Shown in pieces: positions 59,226 to 59,451 of a stretch of 59,451 nt of DNA. Made by a program: the position numbers and the translations under genes. Location of the stretch: positions 1 to 59,451 of the IMG/VR virus record IMGVR_UViG_3300035670_000233; one strand, written 5' to 3'. Numbering within the stretch: position 1 is the stretch's first letter; each line of letters starts with the position of its first letter. Under the pieces are notes generated by a model. The model was given only the letters and a program-made list of their open reading frames with translations. It did not search any database and was not told the DNA's origin. Source of the stretch: a virus.

Positions 59226-59324
59226 ACCACCCCACACGCAAAATGATTCTTGTTGCCTTGCTTGCAACAAAAATCACGTTGCGTGTGGGGTGGTCCCCGC
59301 CCGCAACAAAAAAAATCACGTTGC
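59226..59324. repeat. Nested hairpin with repeated small stems
   Basis: A perfect 16-bp inverted repeat (59226-59241 with 59279-59294) encloses a second stem (TTGTTGC 59250-59256 with GCAACAA 59264-59270). GCAAC, A-rich loop, GTTGC occurs at 59264-59282 and again at 59303-59324. Confidence 0.85.
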
Positions 59325-59332
59325 ATGGGATT

Positions 59333-59394
59333 AAATGGTCCGTGGATTCCACCTAAAACAAAAGCCTAAAATGGTCCGTGGATTCCGCCTAAAA
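59333..59394. repeat. 26-bp direct repeat
   Basis: Copies at 59333-59358 and 59369-59394 differ by one base (AAATGGTCCGTGGATTCC, then A/G, CCTAAAA). A related GAATCCGCCTAAAA lies near 59192. Confidence 0.85.
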
Positions 59395-59451
59395 ATGAGA
59401 TAAACGTTACAGGGATTTTTCTATATGGGGCGTGGCGGGTGTGGGGCGACT

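Larger units (their letters stand above)
58835..59451. other. Gene-free repeat-rich right end
   Basis: No supported gene. The region holds CCTAGG-bearing repeats, a 35-bp inverted repeat, a GCGCAC hexamer array, a nested hairpin and a 26-bp direct repeat. It has the look of an origin, packaging site or regulatory RNA region. None of these can be assigned from sequence. Confidence 0.6.

Noticed and set aside
59060-59326. 88-codon ORF on the minus strand with Cys-Ala repeats
   Set aside because: It is made by the hexamer array and the inverted repeats, has no ribosome site and its composition is implausible.
1-59451. Excess of GANTC sites, as if for CcrM-type methylation
   Set aside because: Local clusters caught the eye, but a hand count over 12-13 kb gave about five against four expected.
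1-59451. CRISPR array
   Set aside because: The repeats seen are tandem or inverted and lack regular unique spacers, and there are no cas genes.
1-59451. Terminal direct repeats showing a complete genome with defined ends
   Set aside because: I found no match between the first and last few hundred bases. Whether the molecule is circularly permuted cannot be seen.
1-59451. tRNA genes
   Set aside because: No cloverleaf with the conserved GTTCRANTC and acceptor pairing was noticed, though a scan by eye could miss one.

Overview
The window reads as an almost complete genome of a tailed double-stranded DNA phage (Caudoviricetes), most likely a long-tailed siphovirus that infects a Gram-negative-type bacterium. 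The evidence is a head and tail gene set (GpA-type large terminase, DUF4055-type portal, scaffold, P22-like coat, tail tube, tail assembly chaperones and a tape measure of about 1213 residues) with no sheath or contraction genes. A spanin-like lipoprotein pair implies a host with an outer membrane. I see no integrase, excisionase or CI-like repressor, so a virulent lifestyle is the simplest reading. No tRNA, rRNA, IS element or CRISPR array is visible. The host cannot be named from the sequence. Secreted proteins with glycine-rich, Ser/Thr-rich and calcium-loop features would suit Verrucomicrobiota/Kiritimatiellota-like bacteria, but this is only a guess.

Layout. (1) Positions 1-24.6 kb, minus strand: a dense leftward operon of early and middle genes. 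Read in the direction of transcription it holds a ParB-like protein, a possible ssDNA-binding protein, an SNF2 helicase, a second ParB-like protein, a family A DNA polymerase, thyX, a DUF1937-DUF3820 fusion, a DUF5664 protein, a methyltransferase, a VRR-NUC nuclease and a NYN-domain protein. After an internal sigma70-type promoter at 11.36 kb come many small ORFans, a P-loop kinase, an XRE-type HTH protein, a DexA-like exonuclease, a glycosyltransferase, a sigma-like factor, an ATP-dependent ligase and a PD-(D/E)XK nuclease. The operon ends at an intrinsic terminator at 203-235. Most genes overlap by ATGA or TGATG, which points to translational coupling. Several coupled genes of 25-54 codons lie in the small gaps.
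(2) 24.6-24.94 kb: a divergent regulatory region, possibly also the origin, built on a 55-bp inverted repeat.
(3) 24.94-29.54 kb, plus strand: the only rightward operon, holding a primase-helicase (AEP fused to SF3), two small proteins, a D12-class adenine methyltransferase and a DEDDh exonuclease.
(4) 29.5-57.1 kb, minus strand: the late operon. In transcription order it holds a candidate small terminase, secreted and membrane proteins, a lysis cassette, the large terminase, portal, head genes, tail tube genes, chaperones, tape measure, tail tip genes and a DUF115-like protein.
(5) 57.4-58.6 kb, minus strand: a short three-gene operon with a third ParB-like protein, behind a second copy of the sigma70-type promoter.
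(6) 58.7-59.45 kb: a gene-free region rich in direct and inverted repeats.

Regulation appears to rest on two recurring elements. One is TCACAWTTTACCC, six bases, GCGTGTATRGT, which stands before all three major operons in the same orientation to transcription. The other is a pair of near-identical TTGACA-17-TATATT promoters before the two internal or short leftward operons. A third motif, TGATTTGATTATTG, clusters in the same control regions. Five late-operon proteins begin with signal peptides or lipoprotein signals, including a 987-residue glycine-rich fibre-like protein. That is unusual for virion-type genes and is the most interesting biology here.
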